Positions 7,745-16,908 of a stretch of DNA of 64,000 bases are shown here, in pieces. The stretch is from Bradyrhizobium liaoningense (GTDB lineage: Bacteria > Pseudomonadota > Alphaproteobacteria > Rhizobiales > Xanthobacteraceae): the NCBI RefSeq assembly GCF_018130955.1, contig NZ_JAFCJM010000006.1, forward strand, positions 166,191-230,190, given 5' to 3'. The position numbers were made by a program, and so were the translations under genes. Each line of letters starts with the position of its first letter. The first letter of the stretch is position 1. The notes below the pieces were generated by a model that saw only the letters and a list, made by a program, of their open reading frames with translations, was not told where the DNA came from and did not search any database.

Positions 7745-10681
7745 TCACCAGGTGTACCGGGCGACCGCCCTGCCGATGACGGTGCGCCGGGTGGAGGAAA
7801 TCTCCGAATCGATGCTGCCGCCGAACGAATAGCCGTTGCGCCAGGCAATCTCGGCCACGCCGGTGAGCAGAGCGGCATCGTGCGCTTGGCTCGCGCCGTT
7901 TACGACGAAGCCGGATTGCGGCAGCGTCTGGAATGTCGCGAATGCCGTGCGTGCGGTGTCGAAATTGTGCGCCCAGGCGCCGCGCCCGCGAAGCGTCACG
8001 ACAGCATCGCCTGAGACGTAGGATCGATCCGCACGCAAGCCGAGCTCGCTGCGCGAGTCCGTGACGTCCTTGCCGCCATAGGCGAGCGCGAACGTATTGG
8101 CGCCGCTGATCGTTTGCTCGCTGAAGCCGGGCAGGAACAGCGTGGTCGCTTGTCCCGCGACATAGGGCGTCAGCGCGGCCCAGGACAGTTCGTAACGATG
8201 GCCGGCTTCGATGCGGGCCGACAGCGCGTTGGCGGTGAAGCGGCCCTGGAGCCGGTCGACGCCGCCAATGGTTACGGTACGGTCGGTGGTGACGTCCTGC
8301 CAGCCATAGGCCAACGCGCCAGCGAGATAGGTCTGTCCAAAATTGTGGCGGGCGAAAGCGCCGGCCTGGAACAGATCGGAGCGGCCGCCGCCGAGACCGC
8401 TGTCGAGGTTGAAGCTGGTCCCACCGCCGCCGAGCGCGAAACCGACGACCGTGTCGGGCGAGAGACGATAGTCTGCCCCTGCGGCGACCCCATAGGCGTG
8501 GCTGTTCGTCGCGTGAGAGCCGACGACGGCGTTACCGTCCGCATTCTGTGCGCCGCCATAGCCGGCCGCCCACACGTTCCAGCGTGCGGCGGCGTCAACA
8601 GCGCCGACCGGGCCTTTGTGCTGAATGGAGGCAAACGCATCGCGCGCCGTGCCCTGACGTCCGGTGCTGCCTGCATCGGCATACGACAGGACGCCGCCGC
8701 CGGCTCCGGCATTGCCGAGATGGCCGAACGGATCGAGCAGCGTAGCGACAAAATTGCTCATCGCATCGAAGCTCGTCTGCTGGACGCCGGTTGCGTGCTC
8801 ACCCGAGGCCTGCGTGAGCGCGTTGTTGAGACTGGCGCCGCTTGCCCCGAGCAGGGCATTGAATGCCGCCGGCGGGTTCGCTCCGGCCGTCAGGGCATTG
8901 TCGATTCCGGCCGCGACATTGCGCTGGTTGATGGTCGCCCCCGATAGCGATGGCGACAACAGGCCGGGATCGAGCGTGAGCAGCACGCCGGTGCCGTTGT
9001 AGGTGAGGTGCGGATTGCGGGCGAGGCCGGTGCCGCTGAGCAAGACGGTGTCGAACGTGCCGCTGACGCCGCCCGCGCCGGTCATGATGGTATAGGTCGT
9101 CGTCGACGACACGCGGCTCAGCACTTGTACCGAAACGGTGCCCGCGATTTGCGCGGTGCCCGTCACTGCCGTGCTGGTCGCGCTCGATCCTGAAACCTGC
9201 ACGAGATAGGTCGAGGCACTGCTCATGACGAGGCTGCCCTGGACGTTCAGCGTGCCGGTGCCATTGAAGCCGGGCGCAAGAATGCCGTCAAACATGTGGA
9301 TGGTACCGCCGACCGTGCCGTCGCCCGCCAGCGTGCCTCCGGTCTGCACCAAGAAGGCCGTGGCGTTGGTGAGCGAACCGGTCACCGCGAGCGTGCCGCC
9401 ATTGATGAAAACGTTGCCCGTGAAACCGCTGCTGTCCGCGGTCAACCGTGTAACGCCGGCGTCCTGGATGATCTCGCCGTTGCCCGCCAGCTGGGGGCCA
9501 AAGGCGTAGTTTGACGAGGTGTGATTGAATCGGATGGCGCCGCTTGGTGTCACCAACGGCGCGAACTGGACCAGGGAAGCGTTCAGGATGCCCGGCGCCA
9601 CCGCTGTCTGCCCCGAGCCAGCACCGATGTCGATTTCTCCGAGGGCGGTGCCAGTCCCGACGTTGACGACATTGGAGGTCACCGTCACCGAACCGCCGTT
9701 TGCGATTGTTAGATAATTGAGGCCGCCGCAGCCATTAGCGCCGAGCGTAAGTGCGCCCGTCAGCAGGGACGATCCCGTGCCGCTGACCGTCAGCGAACCA
9801 TGACCGCCGGACTGAAAGCCGAGAATGGTGACGCCGGCCGTCATGGTGGCGCCATTGGTGATCGAAACGCTGCCCTGCGCCTGTCCGCCGATGATCAAGG
9901 CGCCCGGCACGTTCCAATTTGAGCCGGTGCCATCGACGCTGGCCGTTCCGATTCCGATGCCACCGACAATTGCGCCGGCGTTGTTGGTGACCTGGCCGCC
10001 ATTGGAAATGGTCAGGCTGCCCGTGCCTGAGGCTCCGACAAGCAGTCCGCCCGAAGTCGTGAATAAGGAGCCGGAGCCACTGACCGTCAGGCTGCCGTTT
10101 GCGCTGCTCGTGAGATCGCCGAGATAGGCATTGACGGCGCTGACGCTGCCGCCCGAGAGAACCTGAAGCGTGCCGCTGCCGGCGCGGCCGATCGAGAGAT
10201 CGCCGGTGTTCGTCCATGTCGAGCCGGCGCCGGTGACCGTCACGCTGCCCGTGCTGCCGGCCTGAAAACCGAGCGCCGCAGTGGTGTCAGTCAAGGTGCC
10301 GCCATTGCTGATCATGAGCTGACCAGTGCCTGCGGCACCGATGAAGGTCGACAATGCGTGCGCTGCGCCTCCGCTGATGACAACCGGGTTGGGCGACGTC
10401 TGGTCGATGGTCACTGTGTCGGTGGCGTTTGGCACCGCGACCGGATTCCAGTTGCCGGCGGTGAACCAGTCGGACGAGGCCGCACCCGTCCAGACCGGAT
10501 TTGCACCCATCGCGGGTTGAATGGAGAGGACGGCGGGCAGCGCCGTCGATGCCAGCAGCAGTCGAAGCAAACGCGCGCGCGAGCCCCTCATCCGCAGCGG
10601 ATCGTGCGAACCGGCAATGGAGGGGGAGAAAGGATGGGCCGGTCGCCGCGCGCTCTTCGAGATCATCTGCAATTCCGTCAC
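7745..10681 (-). CDS. Autotransporter (type V secretion) with repeat-rich passenger
   Basis: A 978-aa predicted surface protein. The N terminus is an extended signal region with a hydrophobic core (LLRLLLASTALPAVL) ending near PAMGA. The passenger (about 60-600) opens with PVWTGAASSDWFTAGNWNP and has many beta-helix repeats of the type GSLTVSGSGSxxxxxGxLxVGxxGxGxLxISNGGxV, known from T5SS passenger repeats. The last 280 or so residues form an autotransporter barrel (VWAAGYGGAQN ... ARYTW). The start is GTG at 10681 or ATG at 10666. Its barrel is strongly similar in order and wording to that of the protein at 26939-29842 (shared GRSDLFQ.GA, LAYGWQ.VTTDRT, SRSELGLR/TRSELGLR, LRGR.AWAH.F), so the two are paralogues. 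Likely adhesin or surface protein; ligand unknown. Confidence 0.9.
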   Translation of the reverse strand: MTELQMISKSARRPAHPFSPSIAGSHDPLRMRGSRARLLRLLLASTALPAVLSIQPAMGANPVWTGAASSDWFTAGNWNPVAVPNATDTVTIDQTSPNPVVISGGAAHALSTFIGAAGTGQLMISNGGTLTDTTAALGFQAGSTGSVTVTGAGSTWTNTGDLSIGRAGSGTLQVLSGGSVSAVNAYLGDLTSSANGSLTVSGSGSLFTTSGGLLVGASGTGSLTISNGGQVTNNAGAIVGGIGIGTASVDGTGSNWNVPGALIIGGQAQGSVSITNGATMTAGVTILGFQSGGHGSLTVSGTGSSLLTGALTLGANGCGGLNYLTIANGGSVTVTSNVVNVGTGTALGEIDIGAGSGQTAVAPGILNASLVQFAPLVTPSGAIRFNHTSSNYAFGPQLAGNGEIIQDAGVTRLTADSSGFTGNVFINGGTLAVTGSLTNATAFLVQTGGTLAGDGTVGGTIHMFDGILAPGFNGTGTLNVQGSLVMSSASTYLVQVSGSSATSTAVTGTAQIAGTVSVQVLSRVSSTTTYTIMTGAGGVSGTFDTVLLSGTGLARNPHLTYNGTGVLLTLDPGLLSPSLSGATINQRNVAAGIDNALTAGANPPAAFNALLGASGASLNNALTQASGEHATGVQQTSFDAMSNFVATLLDPFGHLGNAGAGGGVLSYADAGSTGRQGTARDAFASIQHKGPVGAVDAAARWNVWAAGYGGAQNADGNAVVGSHATNSHAYGVAAGADYRLSPDTVVGFALGGGGTSFNLDSGLGGGRSDLFQAGAFARHNFGQTYLAGALAYGWQDVTTDRTVTIGGVDRLQGRFTANALSARIEAGHRYELSWAALTPYVAGQATTLFLPGFSEQTISGANTFALAYGGKDVTDSRSELGLRADRSYVSGDAVVTLRGRGAWAHNFDTARTAFATFQTLPQSGFVVNGASQAHDAALLTGVAEIAWRNGYSFGGSIDSEISSTRRTVIGRAVARYTW

Positions 10682-10968
10682 TCAATTCCAGCAGGCACGG
10701 GTCGAAGCCCGTTTCATGTCTGTTTGGCGGAAGGCGCGCACAAATGACAGGTCGAGAAACGCGTCGTTGCGAAATCGGAAATGACGGGAAATGAAACAGG
10801 AAATCGCAGGAAGGACGAATGCGCGCCTATGGCCTGAAGCGACGGCGAACGGTCACGCGCCCGATGATCTCTGCTGAATCGGCCCTTCCGCGCGTGACGC
10901 GGGAGACATGATCTCGTCGATCCCTGTCGCCATAGGCATCGCGTACAGTTGCAGATTCGGCTGCCGGC

Positions 10969-11997
10969 TCATCTCAAGCACTTGATCCAGTGTAGCCACT
11001 CCGCGAGCTTGCCGTCCGATCCCGACGTCAAGGTCGTGGCCTCGAGTGACCGCGCGCGCGCCTCGCGCGGCGTGAGACCGAATTGTCGCTGAAAGGCGAG
11101 CGCAAAGCTGCGATAGTGATTGAAGCCGTGCGCTTCGGCGATCGCTTCGATCGACTGCCCATTGTGTGCAGGATGACTCAACGCCGCACGTATCGAGGAC
11201 AGGCGCTTTCGCCTGATGTAGGCGGCGACACCACCGTAGGCTTCGAAGAGATAACCGAGATTGCGGCGGGTCATCCCGAACCGGCTGGCAATGCTTTCCG
11301 GATCGAGGTCGGGATCGAGGATGTGGGCGTCGATGTGCGAGCAGATCCGCTCGGTCATGGCTATCCGGACGCTGCCGGCCTGCTCTTCGCGAACCGTGCC
11401 GTTGAGGGCGGCGGCAGCCAATTGCACGGTGGCCGGTATGACCGATTGAACCTGATCCAGCCGCATCCCGGGCAAACGCGCGTGAAGGCTTATGAGATGA
11501 TCCCTGAGGAGCACGGCAAGCGGGTCGGTTGACGGCAGATGCTGCAGGTTATGATCGTCCGGCGACTTGAGATGAGGGCTAAGCAGGTGGCGCGGAAAGA
11601 ACAGGGTCAGCGCCTCAATGTCGCTGCCAACCCTGTCGATTGGCTGGGCCATGTCAAAGACCAGAATGTCGCCGGCACGCGCCGTCACACCGTTGTCGCG
11701 CGGCCCGTTCCAGCCTTTGCGGTAGGCCTGCACCATGAACATGTCCATCCCGTCGCGTCCAATGCACGCGCGGGAGCGGCTCCAGTCCTGGGAAGGTACA
11801 TCAAAGTCGGCGAGGAGAACGTTGCCGAGATGCCAAAAGTCCGCTCGGACGTCGAAGGCTTGCGGACATTCTTTCTGCGCGCGCAGGTCGTAGTGGCGGC
11901 TGATATGCTCTTGCCAGACAGTGAAAGCCTGCTTTCCCGGGAGACCACGCGTGTCGAGGACCGAATGAGGGATGCCGCCGTCTGAGTGCTCTGTCAT
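10969..11997 (-). CDS. AraC family transcriptional regulator
   Basis: A 342-aa regulator. The N-terminal part (about 15-200) is a cupin-like effector region of the AraC_binding_2 type, found in regulators of aromatic and alcohol catabolism. The C-terminal 100 residues hold two helix-turn-helix motifs: DPESIASRFGMTRRNLGYLFEAYGG and SIEAIAEAHGFNHYRSFALAFQRQFGLTPREAR, the second matching the AraC signature. It lies 301 bp downstream of another AraC gene on the same strand and faces away from the autotransporter at 7745-10681. No target operon is adjacent enough to name. Confidence 0.9.
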   Translation of the reverse strand: MTEHSDGGIPHSVLDTRGLPGKQAFTVWQEHISRHYDLRAQKECPQAFDVRADFWHLGNVLLADFDVPSQDWSRSRACIGRDGMDMFMVQAYRKGWNGPRDNGVTARAGDILVFDMAQPIDRVGSDIEALTLFFPRHLLSPHLKSPDDHNLQHLPSTDPLAVLLRDHLISLHARLPGMRLDQVQSVIPATVQLAAAALNGTVREEQAGSVRIAMTERICSHIDAHILDPDLDPESIASRFGMTRRNLGYLFEAYGGVAAYIRRKRLSSIRAALSHPAHNGQSIEAIAEAHGFNHYRSFALAFQRQFGLTPREARARSLEATTLTSGSDGKLAEWLHWIKCLR

Positions 11998-12298
11998 GCC
12001 CGGACAATTTCCAACTGCTTCGAGCAGTTAGTGTCTTTCCGCTGCGGCGCCAAACCATCCATGCCGCGAGTCGATCCTGCAAAACCATTTGCCTGCCGCA
12101 AATTGATACCGGTCCGCCTCGGCAAGCGCTTGGACTGGCCGGCACTGTTGTTCCACGGCAAGCAAGTGGACATCGTATGCGTGGCAACTGTTGCAACAGG
12201 GCGACACGAAAATGCCGAGCGGAGAGTTGCGTTTTGACGTCCTCTACGTGACCTGGGCTGCCGGTTCGGCTGCGCTCCGACAAACTGAAGCCGACGGA
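11998..12298. other. Intergenic gap between two AraC genes
   Basis: This 301-bp stretch must contain the promoter of the downstream leftward AraC gene. I see no convincing open frame, hairpin or repeated operator in it. Confidence 0.5.
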
Positions 12299-13342
12299 CT
12301 ATTCGCCGCGCCGTCTTTTCGCGTCTTCGCGGACGTCCGACGGTGTCGCGGCGTAGCGGCGGCGGAAGCAGCGATTAAAGTAAGATTGGTCGCCGAAGCC
12401 CGCCTCGAACGCGATTTCGCCCACCGCACGATCAAAATGGCGTCGATCTGTCAGCAATTGGTATGCTAGTGCCAGCCGCTGCGCGAGCACGAATTCGGAA
12501 AAACTCGAACCATCGGCTTCAAGCAGGCGGCGTACGTAGCGGGGCGAAATCCCTTGGCGCGCCGCAACAAGCTCGGCCGAAAGATCGCGCTGTACGAGAT
12601 TGCGGGCGATGTCTGCTTTGATCGCGTGCAGCCTTGCAGCACGAACGCCGCGCTCCTGAGCAAGAGCAACGGCGTCTGGCGTGCCTCCCGCAGCGACGAT
12701 GACAAGATCGGTCAAGTGCGTGGCGACGCTCTGCGCCAACTGTTCGGTCGACAAGGTCGAGGCGTTCTGCAGCACGGCCACATAGCCGGACAATAGCTGT
12801 AATGCGTCGGTGGGCTCTATCAAGGGGCGGGCAAGTGCGGCGTCGAGATCGGCAAGATGGGGCCTTATACGCTCGCGCGACACCGCAAGCGTCAGGAATC
12901 GGCCGTTATTCCGGATCGTGCAAACGCTCGGGTCAGTGCCGGAGACCAGAACCGCGTTACCAGCACCGATGGTGACCTCGCGTCCGAACTGCGCAATTGT
13001 GCCAACCCCTCCCGTCACGATGGAGAACAGGAAATTGTCGGGTCCGCCGGCGGCAGTTTTGCGAGTCATCCGGTAACTCGCATCGGATCGTGAACCACAA
13101 GCGACGCCAAGACCCGGCAGTCCGCGAAGCGTCACGTCTGCATGAAACGGGGCGTCATTGAGCGGTTCGATTTCAAAACGCGCGACGGTATGGCCGTAAA
13201 CCTCGCGCCACATTGCCAGTCGCTTTTCGACCGGGAATGCGTCCGTGGTCACATGCACGGGAGCGAATGGGGAGGCCGAATCCTGAGAAGTCAGGTATGG
13301 GGCCGAGGAGTTCGTTCGATGGGAAGGACTGTCGGGCATCAA
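12299..13342 (-). CDS. AraC family transcriptional regulator
   Basis: A 347-aa regulator unrelated in wording to its AraC neighbour. The N-terminal half has PVEKRLAMWREVYGHTVARFEIEPL, typical of the AraC_binding_2 domain. The C-terminal DNA-binding domain shows LSAELVAARQGISPRYVRRLLEADGSSFSEFV and the second helix-turn-helix IAFEAGFGDQSYFNRCFRRRYAATPSDVRE, a canonical AraC signature. Monocistronic. The effector is unknown. Confidence 0.9.
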   Translation of the reverse strand: MMPDSPSHRTNSSAPYLTSQDSASPFAPVHVTTDAFPVEKRLAMWREVYGHTVARFEIEPLNDAPFHADVTLRGLPGLGVACGSRSDASYRMTRKTAAGGPDNFLFSIVTGGVGTIAQFGREVTIGAGNAVLVSGTDPSVCTIRNNGRFLTLAVSRERIRPHLADLDAALARPLIEPTDALQLLSGYVAVLQNASTLSTEQLAQSVATHLTDLVIVAAGGTPDAVALAQERGVRAARLHAIKADIARNLVQRDLSAELVAARQGISPRYVRRLLEADGSSFSEFVLAQRLALAYQLLTDRRHFDRAVGEIAFEAGFGDQSYFNRCFRRRYAATPSDVREDAKRRRGE

Positions 13343-13677
13343 TGTGTTGTGCCGATCGGGCTAAAAGCGGTTCAGAACTGCCGGCAATTTCCGCCTCTTT
13401 AGCCCCCTTCCTTTCGTCTGGTCTAGACGTGATCCGGTGGCAGGTCCCCCTTGGAGCTCGATTTGGGCAAGAAGACCTCGGCTGCCGTGTTCGTTCTGAG
13501 TCAAACTCGGACCTTGCGGCTTAGGCCGTCATGTTCTTCGCTTCTGCGGCAGCGTGCCAGGAAAGGAATTTTCAGGAAGAGACTTTGGAAGTTTTGGGAA
13601 ATATGCGGTCGGGCCCACTGGACTCGGCGCAGGTGCCAAGGCTCGAAATCGGGGGCTGACTGGCTCTGGAATCGTTT
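13343..13677. other. Intergenic region upstream of an AraC gene and downstream of the ugp-like operon
   Basis: These 335 bp separate the start of the AraC gene from the 3' end of the transporter operon. Several short frames exist, but none has both a ribosome site and protein-like composition. A CTGGTCTAGACGTGATCC segment near 13418-13435 is an ordinary AT-poor promoter candidate only. Confidence 0.4.
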
Positions 13678-13702
13678 CGGCGCCCCAGGTTCTGGGGCGC
13701 CG
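13678..13702 (-). terminator. Perfect 11-bp hairpin after the transporter operon
   Basis: CGGCGCCCCAG and CTGGGGCGCCG are perfectly complementary around a GTT loop. The hairpin begins about 28 bp after the stop of the binding-protein gene. On the minus strand it is not followed by a U-tract, so it may stabilise the mRNA 3' end or act as a weak terminator. On the plus strand it is followed by ACGTTTTC. Confidence 0.55.
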
Positions 13703-13730
13703 ACGTTTTCTCCATCGTGCTCGCGTAAGT

Positions 13731-15053
13731 TTAAGGCAGCTTCAGCGCCGTCTCGGCATTGTACGGCCTGAGCAGCTCGTCGGCGGCCTTCTGCGCGGCG
13801 ACGAGTGCGTCCTTCGGCTGCTTCTTGCCGTTCAGGACCAGCATGACCTCGTCTTCGAGCGTCTTGCGCACCGGCACGGTCTTGTAGGTCGCAAACCAGG
13901 GCTTTGCGACCTCGAGCTGGTCGACCGCGGTCTTGGCGTCGGGGTTCTTGGCCAGGAACTCGACCATCTCAGGCGTCTTGTAGGCGGCCATGTTCGGCGC
14001 AAAATAGCCGGTCGCCCGGCTCCACCAGCCGCTCTTTTCGGGCGAGGTCATCCACTTGATCAGCGTCCAGGCGGCCTTCTGCTTGTCGGCCTCGAGGCCT
14101 GCCGGAATGATCAGCGATGCGCCGCCGATTGGCACGGCATTGCGGACGTTGCGCGGAATGAACGCGACCTTGTAGGGGAACTTTGCGTTGTCACGGACAT
14201 AGGTGAGCGAGCCGGTCGAGAGCATCATCATCGAGGCGTTGCCCGAGATGAACGATGTGCTCACGGCCGGACCGGGCGTCGCGCCGGGTGCATGCACCTT
14301 GTGCTTGGCGATGAGGTCGCTCCACCAGGTGAGGGCGCCGAGCATCGAGGGCGTGTCGTAAAAGACCTCGCCGCCGAACTCCTCGTTGTAGTAGCGCCCG
14401 CCATTGGACATGGTGAGCGTCTCCATCATCCAGCCGCAATAATCATAGGCGCAGGGGATGGCGATGCCCCAGCGGGTGACCTTGTCACCGTCGCGCTTGG
14501 TGAGCTTCTTGGCCCAGTCGGTCACTTCGGCCCAGGTCTGCGGCGGCTTGTCCGGATCGAGTCCGGCCTCCTTGGCGTGCTCGGCGTTGATGTAGAGCAG
14601 CGGCGTGGAATTGTGGAAGGGAACGCCATAGACCGAGCGGTTGATTACGGCATTGCCGTGAAGCGCCGGAAAGAACTGGCCGAGGAATTGCGCCTTGGTG
14701 GTGCCATCAGCCGCGATCAGCGCATCGAGATTGGTGAGCTCGTTCTCGATCTGCATATCCAGCAGGAAGTTCGCCGACATGATCACGGCCGCGGGCGGCT
14801 TGCCGGCCTTGATCGCGGCGCGGGTCTTGATCAGCGTTTCGTCGTAGGAGCCGGTGTAGACCGCCGTCGCCTTGATGCCGGGATGGGTCTCGTTGAACTC
14901 CCTGATCATTGTGCCCATGTCGCGGGCGAGCTTGCCGTCGACGGGGACGGGAAAGAACAGATCGATTTCGCTCGGGCCTTCGCCGGCGAGGGCAGGAAAG
15001 GCGAGTGCCCCGGCCATGGTCAGGCCGAGCATGAGCCTGCGCGAGAACAGCAT
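13731..15053 (-). CDS. UgpB-like ABC transporter substrate-binding protein
   Basis: A 440-aa periplasmic binding protein (family 1 extracellular solute-binding). A signal peptide covers about 1-23 (MLFSRRLMLGLTMAGALAFPALAG). Internal wording follows E. coli UgpB closely: FHNSTPLLYINAEHAKEAGL, DPDKPPQTW, IGGASLIIPAGLEADKQ, RATGYFAPN and KTLEDEVMLVLNGKKQPKDAL. UgpB binds glycerol-3-phosphate and glycerophosphodiesters, so I infer an organophosphate ligand, supported by the phosphodiesterase gene in the same operon. It is the last gene, 11 bp after the second permease. A polyol or sugar ligand remains possible. Confidence 0.88.
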   Translation of the reverse strand: MLFSRRLMLGLTMAGALAFPALAGEGPSEIDLFFPVPVDGKLARDMGTMIREFNETHPGIKATAVYTGSYDETLIKTRAAIKAGKPPAAVIMSANFLLDMQIENELTNLDALIAADGTTKAQFLGQFFPALHGNAVINRSVYGVPFHNSTPLLYINAEHAKEAGLDPDKPPQTWAEVTDWAKKLTKRDGDKVTRWGIAIPCAYDYCGWMMETLTMSNGGRYYNEEFGGEVFYDTPSMLGALTWWSDLIAKHKVHAPGATPGPAVSTSFISGNASMMMLSTGSLTYVRDNAKFPYKVAFIPRNVRNAVPIGGASLIIPAGLEADKQKAAWTLIKWMTSPEKSGWWSRATGYFAPNMAAYKTPEMVEFLAKNPDAKTAVDQLEVAKPWFATYKTVPVRKTLEDEVMLVLNGKKQPKDALVAAQKAADELLRPYNAETALKLP

Positions 15054-15064
15054 CGGAAAATCTC

Positions 15065-15934
15065 CTATTTGATGCCTGAGGTGACGAAAGAGCTGATGAA
15101 GCGCTTCTGGAAGATCAGGAAGGTGACGAGCAGCGGAGCGATCACGATCAAGGTGCCGGCCGCGATCGTGCCCCAGGCCTGCGTGCCTTCCGCCGTTTGG
15201 GTGAAGACGGACAGGCCGACGGTCAGCGGCCGCTTCTCCGGCGAGTTGATCACCATCAGCGGCCAGAGGAAGTCGTTCCAGTGGCTGGTCACGGAGACGA
15301 TGGCGAAGGCGGAAAAGCTCGGCAGCGACAGCGGCACATAGATGTTACGGATGCGCTGGAAGACACTGGCGCCGTCGATCAGGGCGGCGTCCTCGAGCTC
15401 GGTCGGAATGGCCTCAAAAGCCTGGCGCATCAGGAAGGTGCCGAAGGCCGAGGCGAAGAACGGCATCATCACGCCGGTGAGCGTGTCGTAGAGGCCGAGT
15501 TTTGCGACCAGCGTCAGGTTCGGTACGATCAGCAGGACCGGCACCAGCATGAGCTGCATCAGGAACAGATAGAAGATCAGCGTCTTGCCGGGGAACGACA
15601 GCCGGGCGAAAGCGAAACCTGCGAGCGTCACCGTGACGAACTGCACGAGCAAAATGCCGGTGCAGATGATCGTGGTGTTGAGGAAGTAGCGCGGAAAGTC
15701 GCCGATCTCCCAGGCATCCCTGATGTTGTCGAGCGTCGGTGTGAGGCTCGGCATCAGCTCCGCCATGCGGTTGATGCCATCGGATGCCGGGCGCAGCGTC
15801 GCCACGCCCATCCAGAGGAAGGGGATCAGCCAGATAGCCGCCAGCAGCACCACCAGCGCAAAACCGAGCTTTGGCGTGATCTCGCCGCGCGTGGCGAGCG
15901 GCGCGTCCTTGAGCAGCCGGTCGAACAGCTTCAT
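15065..15934 (-). CDS. ABC transporter permease, UgpE/MalG type
   Basis: A 289-aa inner-membrane permease with six predicted helices. The EAA loop that contacts the ATPase is visible as FEAIPTELEDAALIDGASVFQRIRNIYVPLSLP (about 167-199), with the conserved E-x-x-A-x-x-D-G pattern. The C terminus KRFISSFVTSGIK is typical of the MalG/UgpE class. It overlaps the upstream permease gene by 4 bp (translational coupling) and precedes the binding-protein gene by 11 bp. Confidence 0.92.
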   Translation of the reverse strand: MKLFDRLLKDAPLATRGEITPKLGFALVVLLAAIWLIPFLWMGVATLRPASDGINRMAELMPSLTPTLDNIRDAWEIGDFPRYFLNTTIICTGILLVQFVTVTLAGFAFARLSFPGKTLIFYLFLMQLMLVPVLLIVPNLTLVAKLGLYDTLTGVMMPFFASAFGTFLMRQAFEAIPTELEDAALIDGASVFQRIRNIYVPLSLPSFSAFAIVSVTSHWNDFLWPLMVINSPEKRPLTVGLSVFTQTAEGTQAWGTIAAGTLIVIAPLLVTFLIFQKRFISSFVTSGIK

Positions 15935-16908
15935 GGCCCGCCCTCCCGGTTCGCGAGGGAGCGGAAGGAGAGCGCGGTGAGCGCCATCAGCGCCGCGAGC
16001 GTCAGCAGCGTCGCCGCCGAGGCCTTGCCGATGTCGTAATGCTCCACGGCCTGCTGATAGACGTAGAACAGCACCAGGTTCGTGGCGTTCGACGGCCCAC
16101 CCTTGGTCATGACGAAGACGTGGTCGACCTGGGTGACCGCATTGAGCGTGGCGATCACGATGACGAACAGGAAGGTGGGCTTGAGCTCGGGCAGGATGAT
16201 GTGGCGGAAGCGCTGCCAGGGTCCGGCGCCGTCGAGATGGGCCGCCTCCGTGACATCCTCGGGCACGGCCTGGAGCCCAGCCAGGAAGAAAAGCATGTAG
16301 TAGCCGGCGTTCTTCCAGATGGTGATGACCATGATCGCTGATAGCGCGATGTCGGGGTCGCCGAGCCAGTTCGGCAGCACCGGAAGCAGGCGGCCGATAT
16401 AGTGGTCGAGCAGGCCGACATTGGGCAGGAAGATGAACAGGAACAGCGCCGAGGCCGCGACCATCGGGATCAGCACCGGCATGAACAGCGCCGCGCGCAG
16501 CGCGCTGGTCACGGCGTTGGTGCGCGACAGCGCCAGCGCGAACACCAGGGCGAGCGCGATGCTCGGGATCGCGGTGCCGACGGCGTAGATCAGGTTGTTG
16601 ATAACAGCGCCGGCAAAAGCGGGATCAGCCAGCACCGCGTTGATGTTGTCCAGGCCGACGAAGCGGAGCGGCGCTTTGGGCGTGGAGCGCGCGTAGAGCG
16701 CATCGACGAAGACGCGTCCCATCGCGCCATAGGTGAACAACGCGAGGAAGACCAGCGAAGGCAGCAGCAGGAGCCAGGCCGGCAACGAGGCCTTGAAGCC
16801 GCTGCCGAACCTCTGAAGGACGTTGAGGCGCGGCGGCGCTGACGTCGTGACGGCGAGACGGGTTGGTTCGGCCAGACTCATCTCATCGCGCTGCAAAGTT
16901 GAGCGCAT
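15931..16908 (-). CDS. ABC transporter permease, UgpA/MalF type
   Basis: A 325-aa inner-membrane permease with helices starting at LPAWLLLLPSLVFLALFTYG. The EAA loop reads LQAVPEDVTEAAHLDGAGPWQRFRHIILPELKP (about 225-257). It partners the UgpE-like protein encoded next. Its start overlaps the end of the phosphodiesterase gene by 26 bp, so all four genes form one transcript. No ATP-binding protein gene occurs in the operon or elsewhere in the window. Confidence 0.92.
   Translation of the reverse strand: MRSTLQRDEMSLAEPTRLAVTTSAPPRLNVLQRFGSGFKASLPAWLLLLPSLVFLALFTYGAMGRVFVDALYARSTPKAPLRFVGLDNINAVLADPAFAGAVINNLIYAVGTAIPSIALALVFALALSRTNAVTSALRAALFMPVLIPMVAASALFLFIFLPNVGLLDHYIGRLLPVLPNWLGDPDIALSAIMVITIWKNAGYYMLFFLAGLQAVPEDVTEAAHLDGAGPWQRFRHIILPELKPTFLFVIVIATLNAVTQVDHVFVMTKGGPSNATNLVLFYVYQQAVEHYDIGKASAATLLTLAALMALTALSFRSLANREGGP

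Noticed and set aside
13451..13771. Rightward 106-codon frame in the gap after the transporter operon
   Set aside because: Starts TTG with no ribosome site; becomes Arg/Cys/Trp-rich and overlaps the hairpin and the end of the binding-protein gene.
13554..15341. 595-codon rightward frame across the binding-protein gene
   Set aside because: It lies opposite the UgpB-like gene, which has a signal peptide and family motifs. The frame has none.
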